Below, in pieces: positions 26,616-35,811 of a stretch of DNA of 64,000 bases. Every line of letters starts with the position of its first letter. Within the stretch, counting starts at the first letter, position 1. The notes below the pieces were generated by a model that was given only the letters and a program-made list of their open reading frames with translations, did not search any database and was not told the DNA's origin. The translations under genes were made by a program, and so were the position numbers. Origin of the DNA: Mesorhizobium japonicum MAFF 303099 (lineage in GTDB: Bacteria > Pseudomonadota > Alphaproteobacteria > Rhizobiales > Rhizobiaceae); NCBI RefSeq assembly GCF_000009625.1, contig NC_002678.2:558001-622000 (forward strand), in the 5' to 3' direction.

Positions 26616-26652
26616 ATGCAAAACCCCGAAAGTCCATGCGGGACCCTCGGGG
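26616..26652 (-). terminator. Intrinsic terminator of ssb
   Basis: Read on the minus strand, CCCCGAGGGTCC and GGACTTTCGGGG pair around a short loop (plus 26624-26652) and are followed by TTTTG. It lies about 43 bases beyond the ssb stop codon and fits a Rho-independent terminator. Confidence 0.75.
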
Positions 26653-26694
26653 CGTATCGATCACACAACGTCAGCCGTTTGGTGTTGCTTTCGA

Positions 26695-27213
26695 TCAGAA
26701 CGGGATCTCATCGTCCAGTTCGCGCGACGAACCGCCGCCACCGCCGCCCCTGGGAGCGCCGCCGCCACGGTTGAAGCTTTCGTTCGGGCCGGATTGGCCG
26801 AAATCGGAACCGCGGCTGCTGCCGCCGCCGGAATAACCACCGACCTGGCCGCCCTCACCCTGGCGTCCGTCGAGCATCTGCAGTTCGCCGCGGAATCTCT
26901 GCAGCACGACTTCCGTCGTGTACTTGTCCGCGCCGGTCTGGTCCTGCCATTTGCGCGTCTGCAGCTGGCCCTCGACATAGACCTTCATGCCCTTCTTCAG
27001 ATACTGCTCGGCCACCTTGGCGATGCCCTCATTGAAGATGACGACATTGTGCCACTCGGTCTTTTCCTTGCGCTCGCCGGAATTCTTGTCGCGCCAGCTT
27101 TCCGACGTGGCGATACGGATGTTGACGACCGGCTCGCCCGAGTTCAGGCGGCGGATTTCAGGGTCCGCGCCGAGATTGCCGACCAGAATGACCTTATTGA
27201 CGCTACCCGCCAT
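26695..27213 (-). CDS. ssb: Single-stranded DNA-binding protein
   Basis: Coats ssDNA in replication, repair and recombination; 172 residues. An OB fold covers about 1-115 ([47 protein letters not shown]). A Gly/Ser-rich disordered linker follows, and the protein ends in the partner-binding tip DDEIPF. The promoter has a TTGACA -35 and an alphaproteobacterial LexA box (27315-27329), so induction by DNA damage is expected. Confidence 0.98.
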   Translation of the reverse strand: MAGSVNKVILVGNLGADPEIRRLNSGEPVVNIRIATSESWRDKNSGERKEKTEWHNVVIFNEGIAKVAEQYLKKGMKVYVEGQLQTRKWQDQTGADKYTTEVVLQRFRGELQMLDGRQGEGGQVGGYSGGGSSRGSDFGQSGPNESFNRGGGAPRGGGGGGSSRELDDEIPF

Positions 27214-27314
27214 GATTTTTCTCCGCGCTCATCCGAAACAAATTTTTGTCGCAGCACCTTACAGGCTGCGCACGCCTGCCGCCTGCTAAGGCTGGCTTTT
27301 CCCACAAGGTTTTT

Positions 27315-27355
27315 GTTCCCTTTTCGTTCCTATATGCACTGCTGCTGATTGTCAA
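27315..27355 (-). promoter_or_regulatory. ssb promoter with LexA (SOS) box
   Basis: Plus strand GTTC at 27315-27318 and GTTC at 27326-27329 are separated by exactly 7 bases, the GTTC-N7-GTTC consensus of alphaproteobacterial LexA. On the minus strand a perfect TTGACA (plus 27350-27355) and TATAGG (plus 27329-27334, 15-base spacing) lie beside it, so bound LexA would cover the start-site region. Confidence 0.8.
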
Positions 27356-27403
27356 GGAATGGCAATAATGCGCCAATCCATCATATGGGTTTCAAAACAG
27401 CGC

Positions 27404-27433
27404 TTGCCAAATCAATAAGTATCGACTTATGCT
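27404..27433 (+). promoter_or_regulatory. arsR promoter with internal dyad operator, likely leaderless
   Basis: TTGCCA at 27404-27409 and TATGCT at 27428-27433 are 18 bases apart. Between them ATAAGT (27415-27420) and ACTTAT (27425-27430) form a perfect dyad with 4-base centre, the usual kind of ArsR-family operator. A start of transcription 7 bases after the -10 would fall on the A of the ATG at 27440, and no ribosome site is visible. Confidence 0.6.
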
Positions 27434-27439
27434 TTTGTC

Positions 27440-27754
27440 ATGATCGAAGCAGAGATTTTCCGCGCCCTGGCCGACCCGACACGCCGCGCCGTCTTCGAGC
27501 GCCTCGCCGCAGCTGAGATGAGCGTGTCGGAATTGCGCAGCGGCCTGACGGTGTCGCAGCCTGCGGTGTCACAGCATCTGGCGGTGCTGCGTGGCGCCGG
27601 CCTCGTGGTCGAACGGCGGGCCGGACGCAACGCCTACTATCGTGCTGATCCGCAGGGGCTTGCCCCCTTGCTCTCCTGGATCGAACGCTACCGGACCTTC
27701 TGGCCGGAGCGCATCGAAAGGCTGAAGACAGTTTTGAAGGACATGGATCAATGA
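27440..27754 (+). CDS. ArsR-family transcriptional regulator
   Basis: 104-residue winged-helix repressor. EIFRALADPTRRAVFERLA opens the family fold; recognition helix region VSQPAVSQHLAVLRGAGLVVERRAGRNAYYR. There are no cysteine pairs, so this is not a metal sensor of the classical ArsR/SmtB type; it belongs to the group paired with SRPBCC proteins. It overlaps the SRPBCC gene by 4 bases. A dyad in its own promoter suggests autoregulation of the whole arsR-SRPBCC-clpP set. Confidence 0.92.
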   Translation: MIEAEIFRALADPTRRAVFERLAAAEMSVSELRSGLTVSQPAVSQHLAVLRGAGLVVERRAGRNAYYRADPQGLAPLLSWIERYRTFWPERIERLKTVLKDMDQ

Positions 27755-28245
27755 AGGATTTGGGATCGATGAACGCCAAAACCCAGGGCGACGCCGCCCC
27801 GGAGGCGCTGGAGTTCGAATACGACCTTGCCGAGCCGCCGGAAAAAGTGTGGCGGGCGCTGACCGTGCCGGAACTGCTCGCCGCCTGGATGATGCCGAAC
27901 GACATCAGGCCGGAAATCGGCAATCGTTTTGCCTTCGCCGGGACTGAAGCTGCCATCGAATGCGAAATCCTCGACGCCGAGCCGGAGCGTCTGCTGCGCT
28001 ATTCTTGGCGGCAGCAGCCGGGCGACGCCGCGCGCCAGGATCCACTCGACAGTGTCGTCACCTTCACACTCGCCCGCACCGTTTCCGGCGGCACGCATCT
28101 GCGCATCGTCCATGACGGTTTTGGTGGGAAAGCAATGCCCGCCGTCGCCATGGCTAGCGGCGGCTGCCGGCTTTCGCTTGGATTGCACGGGCGCGCAAAG
28201 CCTGTCGCCGCGAACATACCGAACACCTTGCTGCTCGCAGCCTGA
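27751..28245 (+). CDS. SRPBCC/AHSA1-family protein
   Basis: 164-residue START-like ligand-binding protein. [30 protein letters not shown] is the AHSA1 family opening, followed by [18 protein letters not shown] and [10 protein letters not shown]. Members bind hydrophobic small molecules or act like Hsp90 activators; the role is unknown. It is coupled by ATGA overlap to the ArsR gene, a very common pair in soil bacteria, and precedes clpP by 22 bases. Confidence 0.9.
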   Translation: MKDLGSMNAKTQGDAAPEALEFEYDLAEPPEKVWRALTVPELLAAWMMPNDIRPEIGNRFAFAGTEAAIECEILDAEPERLLRYSWRQQPGDAARQDPLDSVVTFTLARTVSGGTHLRIVHDGFGGKAMPAVAMASGGCRLSLGLHGRAKPVAANIPNTLLLAA

Positions 28246-28267
28246 ACACGGAAATCGGAGACGAAAA

Positions 28268-28873
28268 ATGAGCGGTCTTGCCAGTCTGGTGCCGATGGTG
28301 ATCGAGCAATCGAGCCGCGGTGAACGCGCCTTCGACATTTTCTCGCGGCTGCTGCGCGAGCGCATTATCTTCATCAATGGCGAGATCAATGACGACGTCT
28401 CGGCGCTGGTCTGCGCGCAACTCCTGTCGCTGGAATCGGACAATCCCGACAAGGAGATCTCGCTCTACATCAACTCACCGGGCGGCGTGGTGACCAGCGG
28501 TTTCGCCATCTACGACACGATGCAATATGTCAGCTGCCCGGTATCGACCGTGTGCATGGGCTTTGCCGCCTCGATGGGGTCGTTCCTGCTAATGGCGGGC
28601 ACGCCGGGGCGCCGCATCGCGCTGCCGAACGCCACCATCCTGCTGCACCAGCCGCTGGGTGGCTTCCAGGGCCAGGCTTCCGACATTCAGCGCCACGCCG
28701 AACGCATCGGCAAGACCAAACAGCGCATGGCCGAACTCTACGCCCAGCATTGCGGCCGCAGTTATGAGGAGGTCGAACGCACGCTCGACCGCGACCATTT
28801 CATGACCGCCCGCGAAGCCCAGACCTGGGGCATTGTCGACCATGTCTTCGACACGCGAAAAAAGGCGGCGTAA
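28268..28873 (+). CDS. clpP: ATP-dependent Clp protease proteolytic subunit (accessory paralogue)
   Basis: Serine protease subunit that forms heptameric rings with Clp ATPases; 201 residues. Catalytic Ser lies in [11 protein letters not shown], His in [12 protein letters not shown], and the acidic third member near [10 protein letters not shown]. The processing region before FDIFSRLL is short. The usual clpP sits beside clpX, which is absent here, so this is likely an extra ClpP of the kind several alphaproteobacteria carry. It follows the ArsR-SRPBCC pair by 22 bases and may be under the same control. GGAGA precedes the ATG. Confidence 0.9.
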   Translation: MSGLASLVPMVIEQSSRGERAFDIFSRLLRERIIFINGEINDDVSALVCAQLLSLESDNPDKEISLYINSPGGVVTSGFAIYDTMQYVSCPVSTVCMGFAASMGSFLLMAGTPGRRIALPNATILLHQPLGGFQGQASDIQRHAERIGKTKQRMAELYAQHCGRSYEEVERTLDRDHFMTAREAQTWGIVDHVFDTRKKAA

Positions 28874-28960
28874 GCCCAAGCCAGATCGGATTCCTGGCGG
28901 TCGCCAAGATTTGACGACACCAGTCTGGTTCAGGGGGCGGCTCGCCCCTATAATCCTGGG

Positions 28961-29254
28961 ATGATCGACACGCATTCGCCCACGCATCGCGTCATCGCCG
29001 CCGCGGTGCTCATTTTCGCCAGCCTTGCGAACGGCATGGCACTCGCCGACGACAGCGCACCGCCGGCGCAGAAAGGTGCCCTGCCCGGCGTGAGCGGCGA
29101 TTATCGCATCGCCAAGCCGGCTCCCCAGCCGGAACCCGACGATGCGTTCCCCAGCAACGGCAACGGCACGTTCAAGATCGGCGATACCGATGTCAGGATC
29201 AGCGGCAGCATAACCGTCGACATGGGAACGGGCGGGCTTAAACCCCCGAGGTGA
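28961..29254 (+). CDS. Small secreted hypothetical protein
   Basis: 97 residues with a probable signal peptide (hydrophobic VIAAAVLIFASLANGMALA, cleavage near ALADD) and a short hydrophilic mature part rich in Gly, Pro and Asp, ending GTGGLKPPR. No family recognised. A perfect TATAAT at 28949-28954 lies 6 bases before the ATG and there is no ribosome site, so the message may be leaderless. An intrinsic terminator follows at 29299-29335, supporting a single-gene transcript. Confidence 0.65.
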   Translation: MIDTHSPTHRVIAAAVLIFASLANGMALADDSAPPAQKGALPGVSGDYRIAKPAPQPEPDDAFPSNGNGTFKIGDTDVRISGSITVDMGTGGLKPPR

Positions 29255-29298
29255 GCAGCCCTCCGCTGGGGCCAGTTCAGCCATTTCCTCAAACGAAC

Positions 29299-29335
29299 AG
29301 CCCCGCCGTGCCTTAGGCAAACGGACGGGGCTTTT
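29299..29335 (+). terminator. Intrinsic terminator after the small secreted protein gene
   Basis: AGCCCCGCCGT (29299-29309) pairs with ACGGACGGGGCT (29321-29331 region) around a loop, followed by TTTTC. It lies 45 bases beyond the 28961-29254 gene. Confidence 0.75.
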
Positions 29336-29790
29336 CTGGATCTCAAATCCATATTTTGCCGGGAGTGTACTGCCGGCGTTTGATTTCGGATGCTGCGCGG
29401 CGTCAGCCGACGATCCGACTAGCAGTCTCTGATTTTTGGGGGATACGGCAAGTCACGGTTTGTCGGGTGGCGCAGACGCTAAACCCTGGCACTTATGCCT
29501 GCCGCGGCTCCAACGAGGCGTGGAGCCCTTGGGGACTGTCCGGTGGCGTCATGCTCCGCTCCTGTGTCCGTTGCGACATTGTCGACGCGAAGCGCAAATC
29601 GCAAATGCCTGCGGCGTCTCGCAGACCGCCTTGGGGCGGCGAGGCCATCGAAAGACGGCCGGCTTCGCTGACTGTTGGAGACTGCTCCCATGAGCCGGCC
29701 ACGTCAACCTTCAATAGCCGGTTACGGAAAATTGTGATCTCCGGGAGGTTACGTCCAGGTCAGGTTTCTGCACAGCTTTGTCAGGAGCGT
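29336..29790. other. Non-coding block upstream of uvrA
   Basis: About 455 bases with no credible gene on either strand: frames are open but show neither ribosome sites nor family motifs. It contains some local hairpins, for example GGCTCCA at 29506-29512 with TGGAGCC at 29521-29527. I could not match it to tmRNA, RNase P RNA, 6S RNA or SRP RNA. It may hold an sRNA, a decayed gene, or simply spacer. Confidence 0.5.
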
Positions 29791-29805
29791 GTTCGGCCTT
29801 TGTTC
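29791..29805 (+). promoter_or_regulatory. LexA (SOS) box of uvrA
   Basis: GTTC at 29791-29794 and GTTC at 29802-29805 with exactly 7 bases between, the alphaproteobacterial LexA consensus, 153 bases upstream of the uvrA ATG. uvrA is a known SOS gene in this group. Confidence 0.8.
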
Positions 29806-29957
29806 TTTCTGCTTGCCCCTTCGCGCGAAAGGCGGTTAAACGACTTCTGTCGGGAATTGTGGCGTCTCTCGACGTGGCGGCAAAAACACCTACATAGGGG
29901 ATGGCCGGGACAATCCCGCCAATCCCACCAATTCCAGATCTGAGGCGGCGACCGGCG

Positions 29958-32879
29958 ATGGCCGACCATAAATTCCTTTCCATTCGCGGGGCGCGCGAAC
30001 ACAATCTGAAGAATGTCGATCTCGACCTGCCGCGTGACAGCCTGATCGTCATGACCGGCCTGTCGGGCTCCGGCAAATCGTCGCTCGCCTTCGACACAAT
30101 CTACGCAGAAGGCCAGCGTCGCTATGTCGAAAGCCTGTCGGCCTATGCGCGGCAATTCCTCGAAATGATGCAGAAGCCCGACGTCGACCAGATCGACGGC
30201 CTGTCGCCTGCCATCTCGATCGAGCAGAAGACCACGTCGAAGAACCCGCGTTCGACGGTCGGCACCGTCACCGAGATCTACGACTATATGCGCCTGCTGT
30301 TCGCGCGTGTCGGCGTGCCTTATTCGCCGGCCACCGGCCTGCCGATCGAGAGCCAGACGGTCAGCCAGATGGTCGACCGCGTGCTGGCGCTGGAGGAAGG
30401 CACGCGCCTGTTCCTGCTGGCGCCGATCGTGCGCGGCCGCAAGGGCGAGTACCGCAAGGAACTGCTGGAGCTGCAGAAGAAGGGTTTTCAGCGCGTCAAG
30501 GTCGACGGTGTCTTTTATGAGATCGCTGACGTTCCGGCACTCGACAAGAAGTACAAGCACGACATCGACGTCGTCGTCGACCGCATCGTCGTGCGCGGCG
30601 ATCTGGCCACGCGCCTTGCCGATTCCATCGAGACAGCGCTGAAGCTCGCCGAGGGGCTGGCGGTGGCCGAGTTCGCCGATAAACCGCTCGACTCCAGCCA
30701 GACCGGCGAGGATTCGGTCAACAAGTCGAAGAACGAGACGCATGAGCGCATCCTGTTCTCGGAAAAATTCGCTTGTCCGGTGTCCGGCTTCACCATCCCG
30801 GAGATCGAGCCGCGGCTGTTCTCGTTCAACAACCCGTTCGGCGCCTGCCCGACCTGCGACGGTCTCGGCAGCCAGCGCGCCATCGACCCCAATCTCGTTG
30901 TGCCCGACGAAAACGTGTCGCTGCGCGACGGCGCCGTCAGCCCGTGGGCGAAATCGACATCGCCCTATTACGTGCAGACGCTTGAGGCCTTGGGCAAGGC
31001 CTACAACTTCAAGCTCGGCGACAAGTTCAAGGATTTGAGCGCCGAGGCGCAGGACGCGATCCTGCGCGGTACCGGCGAGCGCGAAGTCACCTTCCAGTAT
31101 GATGACGGGCTGCGCTCCTACAAGACGACCAAGACCTTCGAAGGCGTTATCCCCAATCTCGAACGGCGCTGGAAGGAAACCGAATCCGCCTGGATGCGCG
31201 AGGAGATCGAGCGCTTCATGTCGGCGACGCCCTGCCCCGTCTGCAAAGGCTATCGGCTGAAGCCGGAAGCGCTGGCGGTGAAGATCGGTGGCAAGCACAT
31301 CGGCGAAGTCACCGAACAGTCGATCCGCAACGCCGACAAATGGTTCACCGACCTGCCCGCCCAACTCAACGACAAGCAGAACGAGATCGCGGTCAGGGTG
31401 CTGAAGGAAATCCGCGAGCGCCTGCGCTTTCTCAACGATGTCGGGCTCGATTATCTGACATTGTCGCGCAATTCCGGCACCTTGTCGGGTGGCGAAAGCC
31501 AGCGCATCCGGCTGGCGTCGCAGATCGGCTCGGGCCTGACCGGCGTGCTTTACGTGCTGGACGAGCCGTCGATCGGTCTGCACCAGCGCGACAACACGCG
31601 GCTGCTCGATACGCTCAAGCACCTTCGCGACATCGGCAACACGGTGATCGTCGTCGAGCATGACGAGGACGCCATCCTGCACGCCGACTATGTCGTCGAC
31701 ATGGGTCCGGCCGCCGGGATCCATGGCGGCGAGATCATCGCCCAGGGCACGCCGCAGCAGGTGATGGCCAATCCCAATTCGATCACCGGCAAATATCTGT
31801 CGGGCGCGCTTGAAGTCGCCACCCCCGGCGTGCGGCGCGAGGCGAAAAAGAACCGGCGCCTGAAGATCGTCGGCGCGCGCGGCAACAATCTGAAGAACGT
31901 CACCGCCGAAATCCCGCTCGGCACCTTCACCGCCGTCACCGGCGTGTCGGGCGGCGGCAAGTCGACCTTCCTCATCGAGACGCTGTTCAAGGCGGCTTCG
32001 CGCCGCATCATGGGGTCGCGCGAACATCCGGCCGAACATGACCGTATCGAGGGTCTGGAATTCCTCGACAAGGTCATCGACATCGACCAATCGCCGATCG
32101 GCCGCACGCCGCGTTCGAACCCCGCCACCTATACCGGCGCCTTCACGCCGATCCGCGACTGGTTCGCCGGTCTGCCGGAAGCCAAGGCGCGCGGCTACCA
32201 GCCGGGGCGCTTCTCGTTCAACGTCAAGGGCGGTCGCTGCGAAGCCTGCCAGGGCGACGGCGTCATCAAGATCGAGATGCACTTCCTGCCCGACGTCTAC
32301 GTCACCTGCGACGTTTGCCACGGCAAGCGGTATAACAGGGAGACGCTCGATGTCCTGTTCAAGGGCAAGTCTATCGCCGACGTGCTCGACATGACCGTCG
32401 AAGAAGGTGTCGACTTCTTCGCCGCCGTGCCCGGCGTGCGCGACAAGCTCGATACGCTGAAGCAGGTCGGCCTCGGCTACATCCATATCGGCCAGCAGGC
32501 GACAACGCTGTCAGGCGGCGAAGCGCAGCGCATAAAACTCGCCAAGGAACTGTCGCGCAAGGCGACCGGCAAGACGCTCTACATCCTCGACGAGCCGACC
32601 ACCGGCCTGCATTTTCACGACGTCGCCAAACTCTTGGAAGTGCTGCACGAACTTGTCGACCAGGGCAACACGGTGGTGGTCATCGAGCACAATCTCGAAG
32701 TGATCAAGACCGCCGACTGGGTGCTCGACCTCGGCCCCGAAGGCGGCGACGGCGGCGGCGAACTGGTTGCCCAGGGCACACCGGAAGCCATCGTGCGCGA
32801 GAAGCGCAGCTATACCGGCCAGTTCCTCAAGGAACTGCTGGAGCGGCGCCCCGGAGGCAAGCGCGAAGCGGCGGAGTGA
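29958..32879 (+). CDS. uvrA: UvrABC excision nuclease subunit A
   Basis: DNA-damage recognition ATPase of nucleotide excision repair, 973 residues from the chosen ATG ([12 protein letters not shown]). Two ABC modules: Walker [10 protein letters not shown] and GVSGGGKST, signatures LSGGESQR and LSGGEAQR. The UvrB-binding and first zinc regions lie between. The first zinc module reads C-P-V-S (Ser at about residue 276) then C-P-T-C, so one expected Cys is Ser. The second zinc module CEAC and CDVC is intact. A 19-codon open extension to 29901 is unsupported. Preceded by a LexA box. Confidence 0.97.
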   Translation: MADHKFLSIRGAREHNLKNVDLDLPRDSLIVMTGLSGSGKSSLAFDTIYAEGQRRYVESLSAYARQFLEMMQKPDVDQIDGLSPAISIEQKTTSKNPRSTVGTVTEIYDYMRLLFARVGVPYSPATGLPIESQTVSQMVDRVLALEEGTRLFLLAPIVRGRKGEYRKELLELQKKGFQRVKVDGVFYEIADVPALDKKYKHDIDVVVDRIVVRGDLATRLADSIETALKLAEGLAVAEFADKPLDSSQTGEDSVNKSKNETHERILFSEKFACPVSGFTIPEIEPRLFSFNNPFGACPTCDGLGSQRAIDPNLVVPDENVSLRDGAVSPWAKSTSPYYVQTLEALGKAYNFKLGDKFKDLSAEAQDAILRGTGEREVTFQYDDGLRSYKTTKTFEGVIPNLERRWKETESAWMREEIERFMSATPCPVCKGYRLKPEALAVKIGGKHIGEVTEQSIRNADKWFTDLPAQLNDKQNEIAVRVLKEIRERLRFLNDVGLDYLTLSRNSGTLSGGESQRIRLASQIGSGLTGVLYVLDEPSIGLHQRDNTRLLDTLKHLRDIGNTVIVVEHDEDAILHADYVVDMGPAAGIHGGEIIAQGTPQQVMANPNSITGKYLSGALEVATPGVRREAKKNRRLKIVGARGNNLKNVTAEIPLGTFTAVTGVSGGGKSTFLIETLFKAASRRIMGSREHPAEHDRIEGLEFLDKVIDIDQSPIGRTPRSNPATYTGAFTPIRDWFAGLPEAKARGYQPGRFSFNVKGGRCEACQGDGVIKIEMHFLPDVYVTCDVCHGKRYNRETLDVLFKGKSIADVLDMTVEEGVDFFAAVPGVRDKLDTLKQVGLGYIHIGQQATTLSGGEAQRIKLAKELSRKATGKTLYILDEPTTGLHFHDVAKLLEVLHELVDQGNTVVVIEHNLEVIKTADWVLDLGPEGGDGGGELVAQGTPEAIVREKRSYTGQFLKELLERRPGGKREAAE

Positions 32880-32912
32880 TAAACGGACCGGTTGGCGCCT
32901 GGAGAGTTTTGG

Positions 32913-33383
32913 ATGACAATCAGAAGAGCGCTTGCCGGTGATATCCAAACAGTCGTTTCGCTGACGGAAGCCGCCTACGCTCCTTACAACGCCATACTCG
33001 ACGCGCCGCCGATCCCGGTGACCGAAGACTACGCGCCGCGCATCGCGAACGGCGAGGTCTGGCTGCTGGAGAGTGGCGGCGAACCTGCCGGAGTGCTCAC
33101 ACTGGAGCGGCATGCGGATCACGCGATGATCTTCTCCGTCGCGGTGTCGCCCGGCTTCCAGGGCAAGGGGTTCGGTATCGCATTGTTGAAACACGCCGAC
33201 GAGCAGACGCGCCAATGGGGCCTACCGGAGATACGGCTCTACACCAATGCGAAAATGGAGCGGAACATCGCGCTCTATCTCGCTTACGGCTATCGCGAAA
33301 CGGGTCGCCGGCCCAACCCCTACCGGCCAGGATGGGTGCTTGTCGACATGGCAAAACCGGTCGACGAGACCACGACGGCCTGA
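32913..33383 (+). CDS. GNAT-family N-acetyltransferase
   Basis: 156-residue GNAT fold protein. The acetyl-CoA binding motif is VSPGFQGKGFGIALLKHADE (R/Q-x-x-G-x-G/A style), followed by IRLYTNAKMERNIALYLAYGYRETGR, typical of the C-terminal half. Substrate unknown. The ATG at 32913 has GGAGAG about 6-7 bases upstream. It follows uvrA by 33 bases and could be read through from it. Confidence 0.88.
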   Translation: MTIRRALAGDIQTVVSLTEAAYAPYNAILDAPPIPVTEDYAPRIANGEVWLLESGGEPAGVLTLERHADHAMIFSVAVSPGFQGKGFGIALLKHADEQTRQWGLPEIRLYTNAKMERNIALYLAYGYRETGRRPNPYRPGWVLVDMAKPVDETTTA

Positions 33384-33442
33384 TTTTCTGAACGCGGCCA
33401 GACTTCTGAATTTGGCCAGACGCTGCACTCGGGAGGACAACA

Positions 33443-34249
33443 ATGAGCAAATCGGGAACAATCCGCTCCGGCATGGGCGGCTGGACCTTTGAGCCCTGGG
33501 ATACGTCCTTCTATCCGGATAAGTTGTCGAAGGCCAAGCAGCTGCAATATGCCAGCCGGCAGGTGCCGAGCATCGAGGTCAACGGTACCTACTATTCCAG
33601 CTTCAAGGAGCCGACCTTCGTCAAATGGGCAAGCGAGGCGCCGGACGGGTTTGTCTATTCGCTTAAGGGCAACCGCTTCGTCACCAATCGCCGCGTGCTG
33701 GGCGAGGCCGGTGAATCGATGATGCGCTTCCTCGGTTCCGGCGTTGCCGCGCTCGGCGACAAGCTCGGCCCGATCCTGTGGCAGTTCGCGCCGACGAAAA
33801 AGTTCGATCCGGACGATTTCGAAGCTTTTTTGAAACTGCTGCCGGAGAAACAGGATGGTGTCGCACTGCGTCACGCGCTCGAAGTCCGCAACGACAGTTT
33901 CTTCGTGCCGGAATTCGCGGCGCTTGCCCGTAAATACAAGGCGGCGATCGTCTATGCCGACCATGCCAAATATCCTGACATCGCCGACGTCACCGGTGAC
34001 TTCGTCTACGCACGGCTGCAGACCGGCTCGGACGACAACCCCGATTGCTACACGCCCAAGGGGCTCGACGAGTGGGCGGCACGGGCAAAAATATGGGCGG
34101 AAGGCAAGCAGCCGGCCGATTTGCGGCGCGCCGATCCCGCCACCGACGCGCCCGTGCAGCCGCGCGATGTGTTCGTCTACTTCATCACCGAGGGCAAGGT
34201 GCGCGCGCCGTTCGGGGCGATGGCGCTGATGAAGCGCATAGCCGGCTGA
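33443..34249 (+). CDS. DUF72 (YecE-like) family protein
   Basis: 268-residue TIM-barrel-like protein of the DUF72 family. Conserved blocks: GMGGWTFEPWDTSFYP, EVNGTYYSSFKEPTFVKWA, GPILWQFAPTKKFD, ALEVRNDSF, and VYARLQTG. Activity of the family is not established. A 9-bp hairpin lies 50 bases after the stop. The ATG is preceded by GGGAGGACAAC. Confidence 0.9.
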   Translation: MSKSGTIRSGMGGWTFEPWDTSFYPDKLSKAKQLQYASRQVPSIEVNGTYYSSFKEPTFVKWASEAPDGFVYSLKGNRFVTNRRVLGEAGESMMRFLGSGVAALGDKLGPILWQFAPTKKFDPDDFEAFLKLLPEKQDGVALRHALEVRNDSFFVPEFAALARKYKAAIVYADHAKYPDIADVTGDFVYARLQTGSDDNPDCYTPKGLDEWAARAKIWAEGKQPADLRRADPATDAPVQPRDVFVYFITEGKVRAPFGAMALMKRIAG

Positions 34250-34299
34250 CAAGCATCCGTTGTTGTTGTTCGGCTGCATGCTGTAAGCGCATCATCCAT

Positions 34300-34322
34300 G
34301 CGTTTTGCGCGTAGCAAAACGC
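34300..34322 (+). terminator. Hairpin after the DUF72 gene
   Basis: GCGTTTTGC (34300-34308) and GCAAAACGC (34314-34322) form a perfect 9-bp stem with a 5-base loop. No long T run follows, so termination is plausible but unproved. It falls within an open frame ahead of the diguanylate cyclase gene, which argues against that extension being translated. Confidence 0.5.
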
Positions 34323-34435
34323 CTATTCCTGGGCATCTTCGCCGCGATCGTAACTTTATCGACACTTCCTTGCTGCATGAATGCGGCGACGGCAAGCCGC
34401 ACAGCTGGAGCCGCCGCCGGCAGGGAAAGAGGGGC

Positions 34436-35584
34436 ATGTCGCTCGACTACACTTCACTTCTGCTGGCCGTCGGTTTCTCCGCCGCTTGCCTGAGCCTGAC
34501 ATTGTTCGGCATGTGGCTGACCGCCCGCACGGAACGGTTTCTGCTGACATGGGCGATCAGCCTGGTGTTCGTGGTCGGCGATATCTTTGTCTACGACGCC
34601 TATATCGACATGCCCGGACGCTTGCTCGGCATCGCCACCCTTGCCCTGTTGCTGCTCGGCTTCTCCACCATGCTGGGTGCGGCCTTCCAGTTCAGAACCG
34701 GCGGCTCGCCGCTGCCGCTCGCACTGTTGGGCTGTGTTTCACTGGCGGTGACGCTGCCACCCATGGCTCTGGGCTACGATGGCCTCGGCTTCATGTTCGA
34801 GAACCTGTTCGCTGCCTTGCTCCTGTTCGCGACGGCATTCGAATACTGGCGAGGCCGCGACGAGGCCCCTGCCCTGACGATCGGCATCACCACGCTCTAT
34901 TCGGCCACCGCCGTTTCCTTCATGCTGTGCGCGGCGGTCCTGGCATGGGACGGCAGGCTGGTTCTCGGCCATGCACCAAGCAACTGGGCCGAGGAACTGA
35001 GCCTCATTGTCGTCATCGCCAGCATGACGGGTATTGGTGCCCTGTCGCTTGCGCTCAACCAGGGGCGTCTGGCGAGGCATCATCGCCGCAATGCGCTCAC
35101 CGATCCCTTGACCGGCCTGCTCAACCGGCGCGCGCTTTTCGACATGCATGGCCACGTCCCGGTCGGTGCCTTTACCGCTGTGGTCGTCTTCGACCTCGAC
35201 AATTTCAAAGCCATCAACGACGAGTTCGGCCACGCGGCCGGTGACGAGGTGCTGAAGGTGTTTGCGAGGGAACTCGCCGGCAATCTTCGCCAGACCGACA
35301 TCGCCGCGCGCATGGGCGGCGAGGAATTCGCACTGGTGCTGAAGCGCACGCTGCCGGAAACGGTCGAGGACGCGGCAGAGCGCATCCGGACCGCCTTCGC
35401 GACACGCCTGATAGAGACCGAAACCGGCTCGCTGAGGTGCACGGTCAGCGCCGGGTTTGCATTTGGCAGCAAAGAGGGCCTCAGCTTCGACAAGGTGCTC
35501 AGCGCCGCCGACAAGGCGCTCTACGACGCCAAGCGCGGCGGCCGCAACCGCGTCACCGCCTCTCCATTCCGGCGCGCGAGCTGA
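34436..35584 (+). CDS. Membrane diguanylate cyclase (GGDEF domain)
   Basis: Makes the second messenger cyclic di-GMP. 382 residues: about six membrane helices in 1-200, then a GGDEF domain at about 215-380. The active site reads GGEEF and a product-inhibition I-site RQTD lies exactly five residues before it; LTDPLTGLLNRRAL and VVVFDLDNFKAINDEFGHAAGD are intact, so the enzyme should be active and feedback-inhibited. The ATG at 34436 has AAGAGGGG upstream. The N-terminal membrane domain resembles sensor regions of unknown ligand. Confidence 0.92.
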   Translation: MSLDYTSLLLAVGFSAACLSLTLFGMWLTARTERFLLTWAISLVFVVGDIFVYDAYIDMPGRLLGIATLALLLLGFSTMLGAAFQFRTGGSPLPLALLGCVSLAVTLPPMALGYDGLGFMFENLFAALLLFATAFEYWRGRDEAPALTIGITTLYSATAVSFMLCAAVLAWDGRLVLGHAPSNWAEELSLIVVIASMTGIGALSLALNQGRLARHHRRNALTDPLTGLLNRRALFDMHGHVPVGAFTAVVVFDLDNFKAINDEFGHAAGDEVLKVFARELAGNLRQTDIAARMGGEEFALVLKRTLPETVEDAAERIRTAFATRLIETETGSLRCTVSAGFAFGSKEGLSFDKVLSAADKALYDAKRGGRNRVTASPFRRAS

Positions 35585-35634
35585 GCGAATGTATCGGTGC
35601 CGAGCCTGTGATTGTCGGCTAGGCGAAAGCGGCT

Positions 35635-35811
35635 CTATGCCGCCATCACGATTTCATTGAAGGTATCAAGGTCGACATAGAAGACCTTGGTGATTTCCTC
35701 AATCAGGTCGTCGTATTCGCAGCCCTGCGACCTCAAGATGTTGATGGCGGCGATGATGTCGACCCGTTCGGTAAGCCGCCGCTTCTGGTAGTCCTCGACA
35801 TAACGTTCCAT
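35635..35811 (-). CDS. 58-residue conserved-looking small protein
   Basis: A complete ATG-to-TAG frame encoding 58 residues, MERYVEDYQKRRLTERVDII followed by a helical, acidic remainder with LRSQGCEYDDLIEEITKVFYVD. AAGGGA lies about 7 bases ahead of the ATG. Composition is balanced and codon use matches neighbours, unlike chance frames here. No family recognised; it looks like a soluble, mostly helical protein, perhaps a small adaptor or regulator. It converges on the diguanylate cyclase gene, whose stop is 51 bases away. Confidence 0.7.
   Translation of the reverse strand: MERYVEDYQKRRLTERVDIIAAINILRSQGCEYDDLIEEITKVFYVDLDTFNEIVMAA

Noticed and set aside
29336..29790. tmRNA, 6S, RNase P or SRP RNA in the uvrA upstream block
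   Set aside because: None of the conserved sequence hallmarks could be found.
29781..32486. About 900-codon open frame antisense to uvrA
   Set aside because: A composition shadow of the strongly biased uvrA codons; no recognisable domain.
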